This document shows, piece by piece, positions 42,319 to 53,600 of a stretch of DNA of 64,000 bases; position 1 is the stretch's first letter, and each line of letters starts with the position of its first letter. A program made the translations under genes and the position numbers. The notes below the pieces were generated by a model. That model saw only the letters and a program-made list of their open reading frames with translations. It ran no database searches and was not told the DNA's origin. Origin of the DNA: DASPLX01 sp035627375 (GTDB lineage Bacteria > Pseudomonadota > Gammaproteobacteria > Burkholderiales > Burkholderiaceae_D); assembly GCA_035627375.1 (NCBI GenBank), contig DASPLX010000013.1, positions 16,564 through 80,563 of the forward strand, written 5' to 3'.

Positions 42319-43068
42319 CTAGGCATATTGCAGATCCGCCAGTTCGTCCTGGATGCAGTCGAGGACCGCATCTTGGTTCGAATGAATGAAGAAATGATCG
42401 CCTTCGAACCAGCGAAGACTGCATGCTTCCGTGGTCTCATCCTGCCACCGGCATAGGCGTTCCGAGACGACATGCTTGTCGTTCGTTCCGGCCAGCACGG
42501 TGATCGGAATATCGAGCGGCACATCCTGGCGATATTCATAGGTTTCCACCAGGGCGAAATCGGCGCGGATCGCCGGCAGCAGCAGCGTCATCAGCTCGCG
42601 GTCCGCCAGCGCGGCCGGCGGCGTGCCGTTGTAATCCTTGAGCGCGTCGATCAACGCGTCGTCATCGAGTTCGTGCAAGCGTCGGTTGGCGCGTCGGTGC
42701 CGCGGCGCGTTGCTCGCCGAAACAAACAAATGCTCCGGCATCGGCAGATGATGGCGCTGGCAATGTCGCGCCAATTCAAAGGCCAGCAAGCCTCCCAGAC
42801 TATGGCCGAAGAAGGCGAAAGGAAGGTCGGCTTCGCGGGCGATGATCGGCGCCAGCGTTTCGATCAGCTGCGGGAGTGACCGGATAGGCAGCTCGGCCAA
42901 CCTTGGCCCGCGGCCCGGCAACTGGATCGCGCAGACTTCGATGAACGAAGGCAGAGCGGTTTGCCATGCCAGGTAAGGCGCTGCGCTGCCGCCCGCATAG
43001 GAAAAGCAGAACAGGCGGAAGCGCCGTCCGCCGGCGGATTGCCGCATGAGCCAAGAGGAGGTGTGCAT
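42319..43068 (-). CDS. Type II thioesterase of the NRPS cluster
   Basis: A 249-residue alpha/beta hydrolase: RLFCFSYAGGSAAPYLAWQ, AIQLPGRGPRLAE, the nucleophile GHSLGG in AFFGHSLGGLLAFELAR, a lid region, TVLAGTNDKHV and the histidine in FEGDHFFIHS. Type II thioesterases clear mis-primed carrier proteins during nonribosomal synthesis. AAGGAC precedes the ATG at 43068. It follows the MbtH gene by 32 bases on the same strand. Confidence 0.93.
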   Translation of the reverse strand: MHTSSWLMRQSAGGRRFRLFCFSYAGGSAAPYLAWQTALPSFIEVCAIQLPGRGPRLAELPIRSLPQLIETLAPIIAREADLPFAFFGHSLGGLLAFELARHCQRHHLPMPEHLFVSASNAPRHRRANRRLHELDDDALIDALKDYNGTPPAALADRELMTLLLPAIRADFALVETYEYRQDVPLDIPITVLAGTNDKHVVSERLCRWQDETTEACSLRWFEGDHFFIHSNQDAVLDCIQDELADLQYA

Positions 43069-43100
43069 GTGAGGGTCCTTCCTGTCTGCGCGCTCGCGGT

Positions 43101-43307
43101 TCAGGCTGTTTCCATTTGCTGTCTCAGGCTCAACGGCCGCATGTCGGTCCAGACTTCCTTGATGTGCGCCAAGCATTCGGCTTTCTTGCCGGTATAGCCT
43201 GTGGGGCTCCAGCCGGCCGGTATTTCCTTGTGCCCGGGCCAGATCGAGTATTGCTCTTCATCGTTGACCACGACCTTGAAGATGGTGTCTTCGCTATCCC
43301 AGCTCAT
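43101..43307 (-). CDS. MbtH family NRPS accessory protein
   Basis: A 68-residue protein: MSWDSEDTIFKVVVNDEEQY, SIWPGHKEIPAGWSPTGYTG, KKAECLAHIKEVWTDMRP. It holds the invariant tryptophans of the family (SIWP, GW, EVWTDMRP). MbtH proteins bind and activate adenylation domains. AAGGAG precedes the start. Divergent from the TauD/NRPS genes across a region with a Fur-type site. Confidence 0.97.
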   Translation of the reverse strand: MSWDSEDTIFKVVVNDEEQYSIWPGHKEIPAGWSPTGYTGKKAECLAHIKEVWTDMRPLSLRQQMETA

Positions 43308-43420
43308 TGCTATCTCCTTGATAAATAATCGATTTGTGCGCGCCAGCCGATGCGAGATGCGGCCATCGCTGCTGGTACGGTAGGGCGATTATATTGGCGA
43401 TAAATCGCAATGTAAATATA

Positions 43421-43439
43421 AATGAGAATTGTTATCATT
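43421..43439. promoter_or_regulatory. Fur-type box between mbtH and the tauD/NRPS genes
   Basis: The 19-mer AATGAGAATTGTTATCATT is an imperfect palindrome close to the Fur consensus. It lies 114 bases from the MbtH start and 109 bases from the hydroxylase start, placed to repress both directions when iron is plentiful. Confidence 0.78.
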
Positions 43440-43547
43440 CGTATTGACTAGTCAATTCGAGTGATGCATCATAAATAACGATTTTCATTTATCCATACCG
43501 AAGCGCTGCGGTGCAGTCGCTTCGATCGCTTTCGGGATGCGCAATCG

Positions 43548-44525
43548 ATGAACGCTATGACTGAGTTGCCGCTGCGTGGCGCGGCATTATTCGAAGGGCA
43601 GGACTTGCCGCTGTTGGTGACGCCGGCAGATCCGGGGACGAGCCTGGAAGCCTGCGGCGCCGCCATTCATGCCTATGCGGCGGCACACCTGGAACGGGTG
43701 GGCGGCATTCTGTTTCGCGGCTTCGCGGTGCGCGATGTCTCGGCGTTCAAGGATTTCGCGGCATCGTTCGGCGATTCCTTGCTCAGCTATGAATTCGGCT
43801 CGACACCGCGCAGCAAGGTCGAGCAGGGCGTCTACACTTCGACCGAATATCCGGCGCATCAATCGATTCCGCTGCATAACGAGCAGGCATACACGCGCCA
43901 ATGGCCGATGCGCATCTGGTTCTACTGCGATACCGCCGCGCCCGAAGGCGGCGAGACCCCGATCGCCGACAGCCGCGAGGTCTATCGCCGCATCGATCCG
44001 GCGATCCGGGAGCGCTTCATGGACAAGGGCCTGATGTACGTGCGCAATTACGGCAACGGCCTCGATGTGCCGTGGCAGCAGGTATTCAACACCGAGGATC
44101 CCGCGGCGGTCGAAACCTATTGCCGCAGCCAAGGCATTGCCTGGGAATGGAAGGACGATGGCGAATTGCGCACACGCCAGGTGTGCCAGGCCGTCGCGAC
44201 GCACCCGCGCACCAGCGACATCGTGTGGTTCAACCAGGCGCACCTGTTCCACGTTTCCGCGCTCGAGGCCAGCGTGCGCGAAGCGCTGCTGGCGATCGTG
44301 GAGGAAGAGGACTTGCCGCGCCATGTGTATTACGGCGACGGTTCGCCGATCGAAGATGCGGCCCTCGATGAAATCCGCGCCGTCTACGACAGCGTGACGG
44401 TACGCTTTCCCTGGCAGCGGGGCGACGTGCTCATGCTCGACAACATGCTGGCCGCGCATGGGCGCGCGCCGTTCACGGGACCGCGCCGCGTCGTCGTCGC
44501 CATGGCGCAAGGCCACGGCATCTGA
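43548..44525 (+). CDS. SyrP-like TauD/TfdA dioxygenase, putative aspartyl beta-hydroxylase
   Basis: A 325-residue Fe(II)/2-oxoglutarate oxygenase. The metal triad is H110-x-E112 in PLHNEQAY and H304 in AAHGRAPF, with a 2-oxoglutarate-binding arginine in TGPRRVVVAM. SyrP-type members hydroxylate the beta carbon of an amino acid while it is bound to a carrier domain of the synthetase. Two Asp-selecting modules in the adjacent NRPS make aspartate the likely substrate, giving beta-hydroxy-Asp, an iron ligand. It is transcribed toward the NRPS genes and probably shares their promoter. Confidence 0.9.
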   Translation: MNAMTELPLRGAALFEGQDLPLLVTPADPGTSLEACGAAIHAYAAAHLERVGGILFRGFAVRDVSAFKDFAASFGDSLLSYEFGSTPRSKVEQGVYTSTEYPAHQSIPLHNEQAYTRQWPMRIWFYCDTAAPEGGETPIADSREVYRRIDPAIRERFMDKGLMYVRNYGNGLDVPWQQVFNTEDPAAVETYCRSQGIAWEWKDDGELRTRQVCQAVATHPRTSDIVWFNQAHLFHVSALEASVREALLAIVEEEDLPRHVYYGDGSPIEDAALDEIRAVYDSVTVRFPWQRGDVLMLDNMLAAHGRAPFTGPRRVVVAMAQGHGI

Positions 44526-44618
44526 CGCCGTCCGCCAGCAGTCTTTCCGAATTTTTGATTCCTGTCCGGCCAGTCCGCAACTGGCCGCCGGATGAGCTTC
44601 GCTCATGAGGGTATTTGC

Positions 44619-47600
44619 ATGACCAACGCCGTACAAACCAGCCGACAATTCGTCGACCTGCTGCGCCGCCGCGCCGCGCTGCATCCCGAACGCTCCGCGA
44701 TTCAATTCCTGCTCGATGGCGAAACCATCGGCGAGGACATGAGCTACGCCGACCTCGACCGTCGCGCCCGCAAGCTGGCGGGCTATCTGCAGCGTCACGC
44801 CAAATCCGGCGACCGCGCCTTGCTGCTGTATCCGAGCGGTCCCGATTACGTGCTCGCCTTCTTCGCCTGCTTGTATGCCGGCATCATCGCCGTGCCTGCC
44901 TATCCGCCCGAACTCGCGCATCCGCAGCACCTGAAGCGGCTGCTGGCGATGCTGCAGGACTCCGCTCCGCGCCTGATCCTGACCGATAGCGCAGCGCTTG
45001 CCGGCCTCAAGCGTTCGCTGCCGGCCGACTGCGACGCCGGGGTGCTGGCGACCGATGCGATGCCGGACGATTGCCATGAAGACCAATGGCGGGAGGTCGA
45101 GATCCTGCCGGAGACGATCGCTTTCCTGCAATACACCTCCGGTTCGACCGCCGCGCCCAAGGGCGTGATGGTGAGCCACCGCAACCTGATCGCGAACGAA
45201 CTCGCCTTGGCCGAAGGCTATGCGGTGAAAGAAGGCGTGGACAAGTGGGTGAGCTGGCTGCCGCTGTATCACGACATGGGCTTGATCTGCGCGCTGCTGC
45301 AACCGATCTTCAGCGGCGTCACGCTGGTGCTGATGTCGCCGCGCCATTTCCTCGAACGGCCGCTGCGCTGGCTGAAGGCGATTTCCGAACACAGGGCGAC
45401 GATCAGCGGCGGGCCGGATTTCTCGTACCGCCTGTGCCTGGAGCGCGTGTCGGAATCCGCGACTGAGAAGCTCGATCTGTCGTCGTGGCGGCTGGCGTTC
45501 AACGGCGCAGAGCCGGTGCGCGAGACGACCTTCGGCCGGTTCGCCGAAAAGTTCGCGCCGGCCGGTTTCGGCGCGGATGCCTTGTACCCTTGCTACGGCC
45601 TGGCGGAAGCCACGGTCTTCGTCAGCGGCGGTGTGCGCGGCAACGGCATGATCGCTCATCGCTTCGATCCGGTCGCGCTCGGGCGCGGCGAAGTCGTGTT
45701 GCGGGAAGACGGCGTGAGCCTGGTTGCTTGCGGACGCATCTGGACCGATCACCGTGTGGAGATCGTCGATCCGGGCAAGGCGGCGCCATGCGCACCGGGA
45801 AGCATCGGCGAGATCTGGGTGCAAGGTCCGAGCGTCGCCGAAGGCTATTGGCGGAATCCGAAAGCCAGCGAAGCCGCCTATGCCGCGCGCCTGGAAGGCG
45901 ATGCAAAACCGTGGCTGCGCACCGGCGATCTCGGTTTCCGGCATGAAGGCCAACTGTATATCGCCGGCCGTCTCAAGGATGTGATCATCCTGCGCGGGCA
46001 AAACATCTATCCGCAGGATATCGAGCAAACCGTCGAGGCGGCGGTGCCCGAAGTGCGCAAGGGGCGCGTTGCCGCCTTTCCGGTCGAGATCGACGGCCAG
46101 GAAGGCATAGGTGTCGCGGCCGAATTGCCTCGTGCCGTGCTGAAAAAACTAGACTCGTCCGCCATCTTCCGCGCGATCCACCGCGCGATCGCTTTCGATC
46201 ATCAGGAGCCGGCCAGCGTGATCCTGCTGCTGCCGCCCGGCGAATTGCCCAAGACTTCCAGCGGCAAGCTGCAACGTGCGGCATGCCGGCTGGGGTGGCT
46301 CGATGGCAGCCTGCCGGTGGCCGCCGGTTTCCGCCGCGACCGCGATTGGCTGCTCGGCGCCGACTATGCCGCGCCGCGCGACGAGACGCAGGCGCGACTG
46401 GCATCGTTGTGGGCCGAAGTGCTCGGCGTGCCCCAAGTGGGCATCCACGACAACTTCTTCGAGCTCGGCGGGCATTCGCTGCTGGCGATTCGCCTGATCT
46501 CGCGCTTGCGGCAAACGTTCGGCGCGGATGTCGCGGTGCGCGCGCTGTTCGAAGCGCCGACCGTGGCGCAGCTGAGCGAACGGATCAAAGGCATGGCGGC
46601 GGCCGACGAATTGCCGCTTCTGCCCATGGCGCGCAACGGCAAGCTGCCGTTGTCGTTCGCGCAGCAGCGCTTGTGGTTCCTGCACCAGTTGGAACCGGAC
46701 AGCGCCGCCTACAACCTTGCCGCGACGATCCGCCTGTCGGGAGCGCTCGATGTGCAAGCCGTGCATGCGGCATTCGGGCATCTGGTGCAGCGTCACGAGG
46801 CATTGCGCACCACGTTCCGGAGCGACAACGGCGAGCCGGTGCAGGCGATCGCGCCGGCGATGGACATCGATCTGCCGCTGATCGATCTCGCCGCGCTGGA
46901 CGGCGCCGCGCGGAAAGACGCAGTGCAACGCGTCGCGGAATCGGAAGCCGCCAAGCCGTTCGATCTCGCGGCCGGCCCGTTGCTGCGGCTGGCCCTGCTC
47001 AAGCTGTCCGGCAGCGAGCATGTCCTGCTGATGACGATGCACCACATCGTGTCCGACGGCTGGTCGATGAGCGTGTTGCTGCGCGAATTCGCGGCCGGCT
47101 ACGAAGCCCATGCGCGAGGACGAGCGATCGAGTTACCGCCGTTGACGATCCAGTATGCCGACTACGCGCAATGGCAGCGCCGCTGGTTGAGCGGCGACGT
47201 GCTGGAGAGGCAACTGGCTTACTGGAAGGAACAGCTCGGCGCCGAACACCCGGTGCTTGCATTGCCGGCCGACCGGCCGAGACCCGCCGTGCAAAGCCAT
47301 CGCGGCGCGAGGCATCAAGTGAGGCTGCCTGCCGCGCTGACGGAAAAGCTTCAACGGCTCGGACGCCGGCAAGGCGCGACGCTGTTCATGACCTTGCTCG
47401 CGGCCTTCGATGTGCTGCTCTACCGTTTGTCGGGGCAGTCCGATATCCGTGTCGGCGTGCCGATCGCCGGACGCAACCGGCTGGAACTGGAAGGCTTGAT
47501 CGGTTTCTTCGTCAACACGCAAGTCATGCGTGCCGTCGTCGATGGAAGGCAAAGTTTCGCCGACGTGCTGCGCCAGGTGCGCGAAGCGGCCTTGGGCGCG

Positions 47601-50600
47601 CAATCGCATCAGGACCTGCCTTTCGAGCAACTGGTGGAAGCCTTGCAACCGGAGCGCAGCCTCAGCCATTCGCCGTTGTGCCAGGTCAAGTTCGTGTTGC
47701 AGCAGCGCTGGACCGAGCTGGCCGATCTCTCCGGCCTCGAAGTTGAAGTCGATGCCGTCGACGAACGCCAGGCCCGTTTCGATCTCGCTCTCGACGTGAC
47801 CGAGATCGACGGTGAACTCGCCTGCCTGTTCAACTACGCGACCGACCTGTTCGATGCCGCGACGATCGAGCGCTGGGCCGGCCATTGGCAGACCCTGCTT
47901 GCAGCCCTGGCCGAGACGCCGGAGAAGCCGATCGCGGAGTTGCCGCTGTTGAACGAGGGCGAGCGGGCGCGTTTGCGGGAACTGTGGCATGGGCCGGCCG
48001 ATGCCACGGCGTTCCAACCCGTGCATGCTCGCATCGCGGCGCAGGCGAGGCGCCGGCCGCATGCCGTCGCGCTGGTGTCCGAAGGCATCCGTCTGAGCTA
48101 CGCCGAACTCGATAGCCGATCGAACCGTGTCGCGCAATATCTGGCGGAACATGGCATCGAACCGGAAAGCCGCGTGGCCGTCTGCCTGCCGCGCTCGGTG
48201 GATCTGGTCGTCGCCGTCCTCGGCATTCTGAAGGCCGGCGCCGCCTACGTGCCGCTCGATCCGAGATGGCCGATCGAACGCCGGCAATATCAATTGGCCG
48301 ATAGCGGCGCATCGCTCGTGATCGGCGACGCGGACGGCGTTGCGGGGCGGAGGATTGCGCCGCTCGATCTTGCCGATGCCGAATTGGCGCGCTATACCGA
48401 TGCGCCGTTGCCGGAGCGCGCCGGCGCGCGGCATGCCGCCTACGTGATCTATACATCGGGCTCGACCGGACGGCCGAAAGGCGTGGTGATCGATCACGGC
48501 GCGTTCGCCAATTACCTGTCCGGCGTGTCGGCGCGCCTGCCGCTTGACGAGATCGACAGCATGGCCTTCGTTTCCACCGTCGCGGCGGACTTGGGTCATA
48601 CCGTATTGTTCGGCGCATTGGCGAACGGCTGCGCGCTGCACCTGATCGCGGAGGAACGCGCATTCGATCCGGACCGCTTCGGCGAATACATGGCGGAACA
48701 TCGCATCGATGCGCTCAAGATCGTTCCCAGTCATTTGAACGGCCTGCTGCAGGCGGCCGACCCGGCGCGAGCGCTGCCGCGCCGCTGCCTGATCGTCGGC
48801 GGCGAAGCAACGAGCTGGACCCAGGTCGAGACGATCGAACGTCTCGCGCCCGACTGCCGCATCGTCAACCACTACGGCCCGACCGAGACAACCGTGGGCG
48901 TGCTGACATATGCGCATGACAATGCACATCGTCCCGCCGGCCGCAATTTGCCACTAGGCCGTCCGCTCGCGAACACCCGCGTTTGCGTGCTCGACGAGGA
49001 ATTGAGTCCGGTGCCGGAAGGCGTGCCCGGCGAGGTCTATGTCGGCGGCGCGCAATTGGCGCGCGGCTATCTCGGCCGTCCCGACCTGACGGCCGAGCGC
49101 TTCATTCCCGATCCGTTCGGCGAACCGGGATCACGTCTTTATCGCACCGGCGACGCCGCGCGCATTCTGCCGGACGGCAGCCTCGAATATCTCGGCCGCC
49201 GCGACGATCAGGTGAAGATTCGCGGCTACCGTGTCGAACCGGGCGAGATCGCCGCGCAATTGAAGGCCGGGAAAGGTGTCGCGGATGCCGCGGTCGTGCT
49301 CGATACGACAGGCGGGTCCGCGCGGCTGATCGGTTACGTGGTTGCGCCAGCAACCCGGGATTTGCAGGCGCTGAAGGACGAACTGGCGCGGCGGCTGCCC
49401 GACTACATGGTGCCGTCCGTTCTGGTGCGCCTCGACCGGCTGCCGCTGACGGCCAACGGCAAGCTCGATCGCAAGGCGCTGCCGCAGGGCGATGCCGCGA
49501 GCGCCAAGGAAAAGGACGCGGCGTTCGTGGCGCCGCGCAGCGAGATCGAACGCGCGCTCGCCGCGATCTGGCAAGAGGTGCTGAAGCGCGATAGCGTCGG
49601 CATCCACGACAATTTCTTCACCCTCGGCGGCGATTCGATCCTGTCCCTGCAGATCATCGCCAGGGCGCGCGCCAAGGGGCTCAAGCTGTTGCCGAAGCAG
49701 GTGTTCGAGCAACAGACCATCGCCGGGCTTGCGCGATTGCTCGACAAGAATGCGGCGGACAAGAGCGCCGCGGCGAACGCGACGGGCAATGAGGCGAACG
49801 CGGTATTGCCGCTGAAGCCGGTCGCCCGAGAAGGTCGTTTGCCGCTGTCGTTCGCCCAGCAGCGCCTGTGGTTCCTGCATCGCCTGGAACCGGACAGCGC
49901 CGCCTACAACGTGCCGGCTCTGTTGCGCTTTTCCGGTGCATTGAACACGGCGGCGTTGAAAGCCGCCTTCGACGCGCTGATCATGCGGCATGAAACCTTG
50001 CGCACCACGTTCAAGGAGATCGACGGCGTCGCCGTGCAGGAGATAGCGCCGCATGCCGAGGCGGCATTGCCGGTGATCGATCTCACATCGTTGTCCGGCG
50101 AGGCCCAGGCCGCCGAAGCGCAGAGGCTCGCGGCCGACGATGCGGCAATGCCCTTCGATCTGGCGGCAGGGCCGTTGCTGCGAATGACTTTGCTCAAGCT
50201 AGCCGAGACCGAGCATGTGCTGCTGCTGTCGCTGCATCACATCGTGTCGGACGGTTGGTCGCTCAATGTGCTGGTGCGCGAGTTTGCCGCGCTGTATGCC
50301 GCATCCCGCGCCGGGACTTCGAATCCCTTGCCGCCGTTGCCGGTCCAGTACGCCGATTTCGCGGCCTGGCAGCGCGCCGCTCTGACCGGCGCGGCGCTCG
50401 AACGCGACCTCGCTTATTGGAGGGCGCAATTGGGCGAGGAGCAACCGGTGCTGGAATTGCCGACCGACCGGCCGCGCCCGGCCGTCGCGCGTCCCGATGG
50501 CGCGAAGCATCGCTTCACGCTCGATGCATCGCTGGCCTCGGCTTTGCGCACGCTGTCGCGCGACCGCGGGACGACGCTGTTCATGACGCTGAAAGCCGCC

Positions 50601-53600
50601 TTCGACGTGTTGCTGTATCGCTTGTCGGGCCAGCGCGATATCCGCGTCGGCGTGCCGATCGCCAACCGCAATCGGGTCGAGCTCGAAGGCCTGATCGGCT
50701 TTTTCGTCAATACGCAAGTGTTGCGCAGCCAGGTTGACGGCCGCGCGGCGTTCACCGGCTTGCTCGAGCAAGTGAAAGAGGCCGCGCTTGGCGCGCAGGC
50801 GCATCAGGATTTGCCGTTCGAGCAATTGGTCGATGCCTTGCAGCCGGAACGCGACTTGTCGCGCTCGCCGCTGTTCCAGGTGATGTTCAATGTGCAGCGG
50901 CCCGATTTTTCCGCCTTGAGCGGGATTCCGGATTTGAGGCTGGAAGCGCATGCGCGCGACAACGGCACGACGCAGTTCGATCTGTCGGTCGATATCAAGG
51001 AAGTGGCGGACGAGCTCGATGCGACGATCGCCTACCGCACGGACTTGTTCGATGCGGCGACGATCGAACGCATCGCCGGGTACTACCGCAACCTGCTGCG
51101 CGCCATCGCGGCGCGGCCGGACATGCGGATCGGCGAGATGCCGCTGCTGAATGCCGACGAATGGCAACGGGTGACGCGCGACTGGAATGCGACCGCGGTC
51201 GTTTATCCGGATGCGCGCCCGGTACACGAATCGATCGCCCGGCAAGCTGCCATGACGCCCGACGCCATCGCCCTCGTGTCCGTCGAACAGCGCCTGACGT
51301 ATCGCGAGCTCGATGCCGCCGCCAACCGCCTTGCGCACCGTTTGCTCGCTTCCGGCGTCCAGCGCGACTGCCTGGTCGGCGTCTGCGCCGAGCGCTCGCC
51401 CGAGATGACGATCGCCTTGCTCGCCGTCCTCAAGACGGGCGCCGCCTATGTCCCGCTCGATCCCGATTACCCGCCATCGCGCCTGGCTTACATGCTTGCC
51501 GACGCCGGCATCCATGCGCTGCTTACGCAAGAAGCTGCATGGTCGCGCCTGGCCTTGACCGCGCCCGGCGTGCACGTCCTGCCGCTGGACCGGCGCGCCG
51601 ATGCCGGGTTCCCGGCCACCGATCCCGGTATCGCCGTCCATCCGCAGCAGCTGGCTTATACGATCTACACCTCCGGCTCGACCGGCCGGCCGAAAGGCGC
51701 CGGCGTGCCGCATGCCGGCTTGACCAACCGCTTGCTATGGATGCAAGACGCTTATCGCCTGACGGCCAATGATCGCGTTTTGCAAAAGACCCCGTTCGGT
51801 TTCGACGTGTCGGTCTGGGAATTCTTCTGGCCCTTGATGACGGGCGCCACGCTCGTCATGGCGGCGCCGGGCGACCACAAGGATCCGGCCAGGCTGGTCG
51901 AACTGATCCAACGCCATGGCATCACGACGCTGCACTTCGTGCCGTCGATGCTGCAAGCCTTCGTCGAGCATGGCGGCCTGCCGCGGTGCGCGTCGCTCAG
52001 GCAAGTGCTGGCCAGCGGCGAAGCCTTGCCGGCCGAGCTGCGGCAGCGCTTCATGCGCCAATCCCAGGCAGCCTTGCGCAACCTGTACGGCCCGACTGAA
52101 GCATCCATCGATGTCACGGCCTGGACCTGCACGGAAGGCGACATCAAGACCGTGCCGATCGGCCGCCCGATCGCCAATACGCAGCTGTACGTGCTCGATG
52201 GCGACTTGAACCCGGTACCGGTCGGCGTGGCCGGAGAGTTGTACATCGGCGGCGTTCAACTGGCGCGCGGCTATCTCGGCCGCCCCGGCCTCACGGCCGA
52301 GCGCTTCGTGCCCGATCCGTTCGGGCGAGCGGGCGGACGCCTGTATCGCACCGGCGACGTGGCGCGCTGGAGGAGCGATGGCGCGATCGAATACCTGGGC
52401 CGGACCGATCACCAGGTCAAGATCCGCGGCGTGCGCATCGAACTCGGTGAAATCGAAGCCACGTTGCTCGCCCACCCGGCGGTGCGCGAAGCCGTCGTCA
52501 TCGCCAGGGAAGAGAAGGCGGGGGACAAACGATTGGTGGCGTATGTCACCACCAAGCAAGCCGTGACCGTGGAAGCGCTCAGGACGCATGTGCAGCATGA
52601 ATTGGCGGCAGCGATGGTGCCGGCGGCGTTCGTCTTCCTGGAAGCCTTGCCGCTCAATCCGAACGGCAAGCTCGACCGCAAAGCCTTGCCGGCGCCGGAG
52701 TACGGCAATCAGGCAAAGCGGTACGTGGCGCCGAGGAGCGAGGCCGAACAGGCCCTGGTCCGGATCTGGGGCGAAGTGCTCGGCATCGGGCAAGTCGGCA
52801 TCCATGACAACTTCTTCGCGCTCGGCGGCGATTCCATCCTCGCGCTGCAAATGGTGAGCCGCGCGCGACAAGCCGGCCTTGCCGTCACGCCGAAGGATCT
52901 GTTCCAGCATCAGACGGTCGCCATGCTGGCATTGGTCGCCCGTCTGGACGACACGCACATCGAGCAGGGGCCGGCGAGCGGCGAGGTGCCATTGACGCCG
53001 ATCCAGTCGTGGTTCTTCCGCCAGCGACAGCCGCAGCCGCACCATTGGAACCAGGCGGTGCTGCTGGAAACGACGCAACCGCTCGATCCCGGGCATCTGG
53101 AAGCGGCCTTGCATGCGCTCGTGCGGCAGCATGACAGCCTGCGCCTGCGTTTCGAGCGCGACGCCGACGGCAATTGGCGACAGCGCTATACCGAGCAAGG
53201 AACTCACGTCGCCCTGCAAACGATCGAACTCGGCAATGCCGGCCGAACCGATCTTGCCGCCGCATGCACGCGTATCCAAGCCGGCTTGGATCTGGCGCAA
53301 GGACCGTTGCTGGCGGCGGGACATCTGCGCTTGGACAAGGGCGAGGAACGCTTGCTGATCGCGATCCATCACCTGGTCGTCGACGGCGTGTCGTGGCGCG
53401 TGCTGCTGGAAGATTTGCACACCGCCTACCGGCAAATCAGCGCCGGCGAGCCGGCGCGGCTTCCGCCCAAGACCAGTTCCTACCAGGCATGGTCCGAACG
53501 GCTGAGAACCTACGCGGCAAGCGAAACCCTGCAACAGGAACTCGCTTGGTGGCAGCGAGCCCTGCGACCGATGCCGCTGCCGGCAATCGATCCGAATGGC

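Noticed and set aside
42052..42456. Possible gene between DUF3325 and the thioesterase
   Set aside because: Mostly overlaps the thioesterase in antisense; no binding site and no protein-like pattern.
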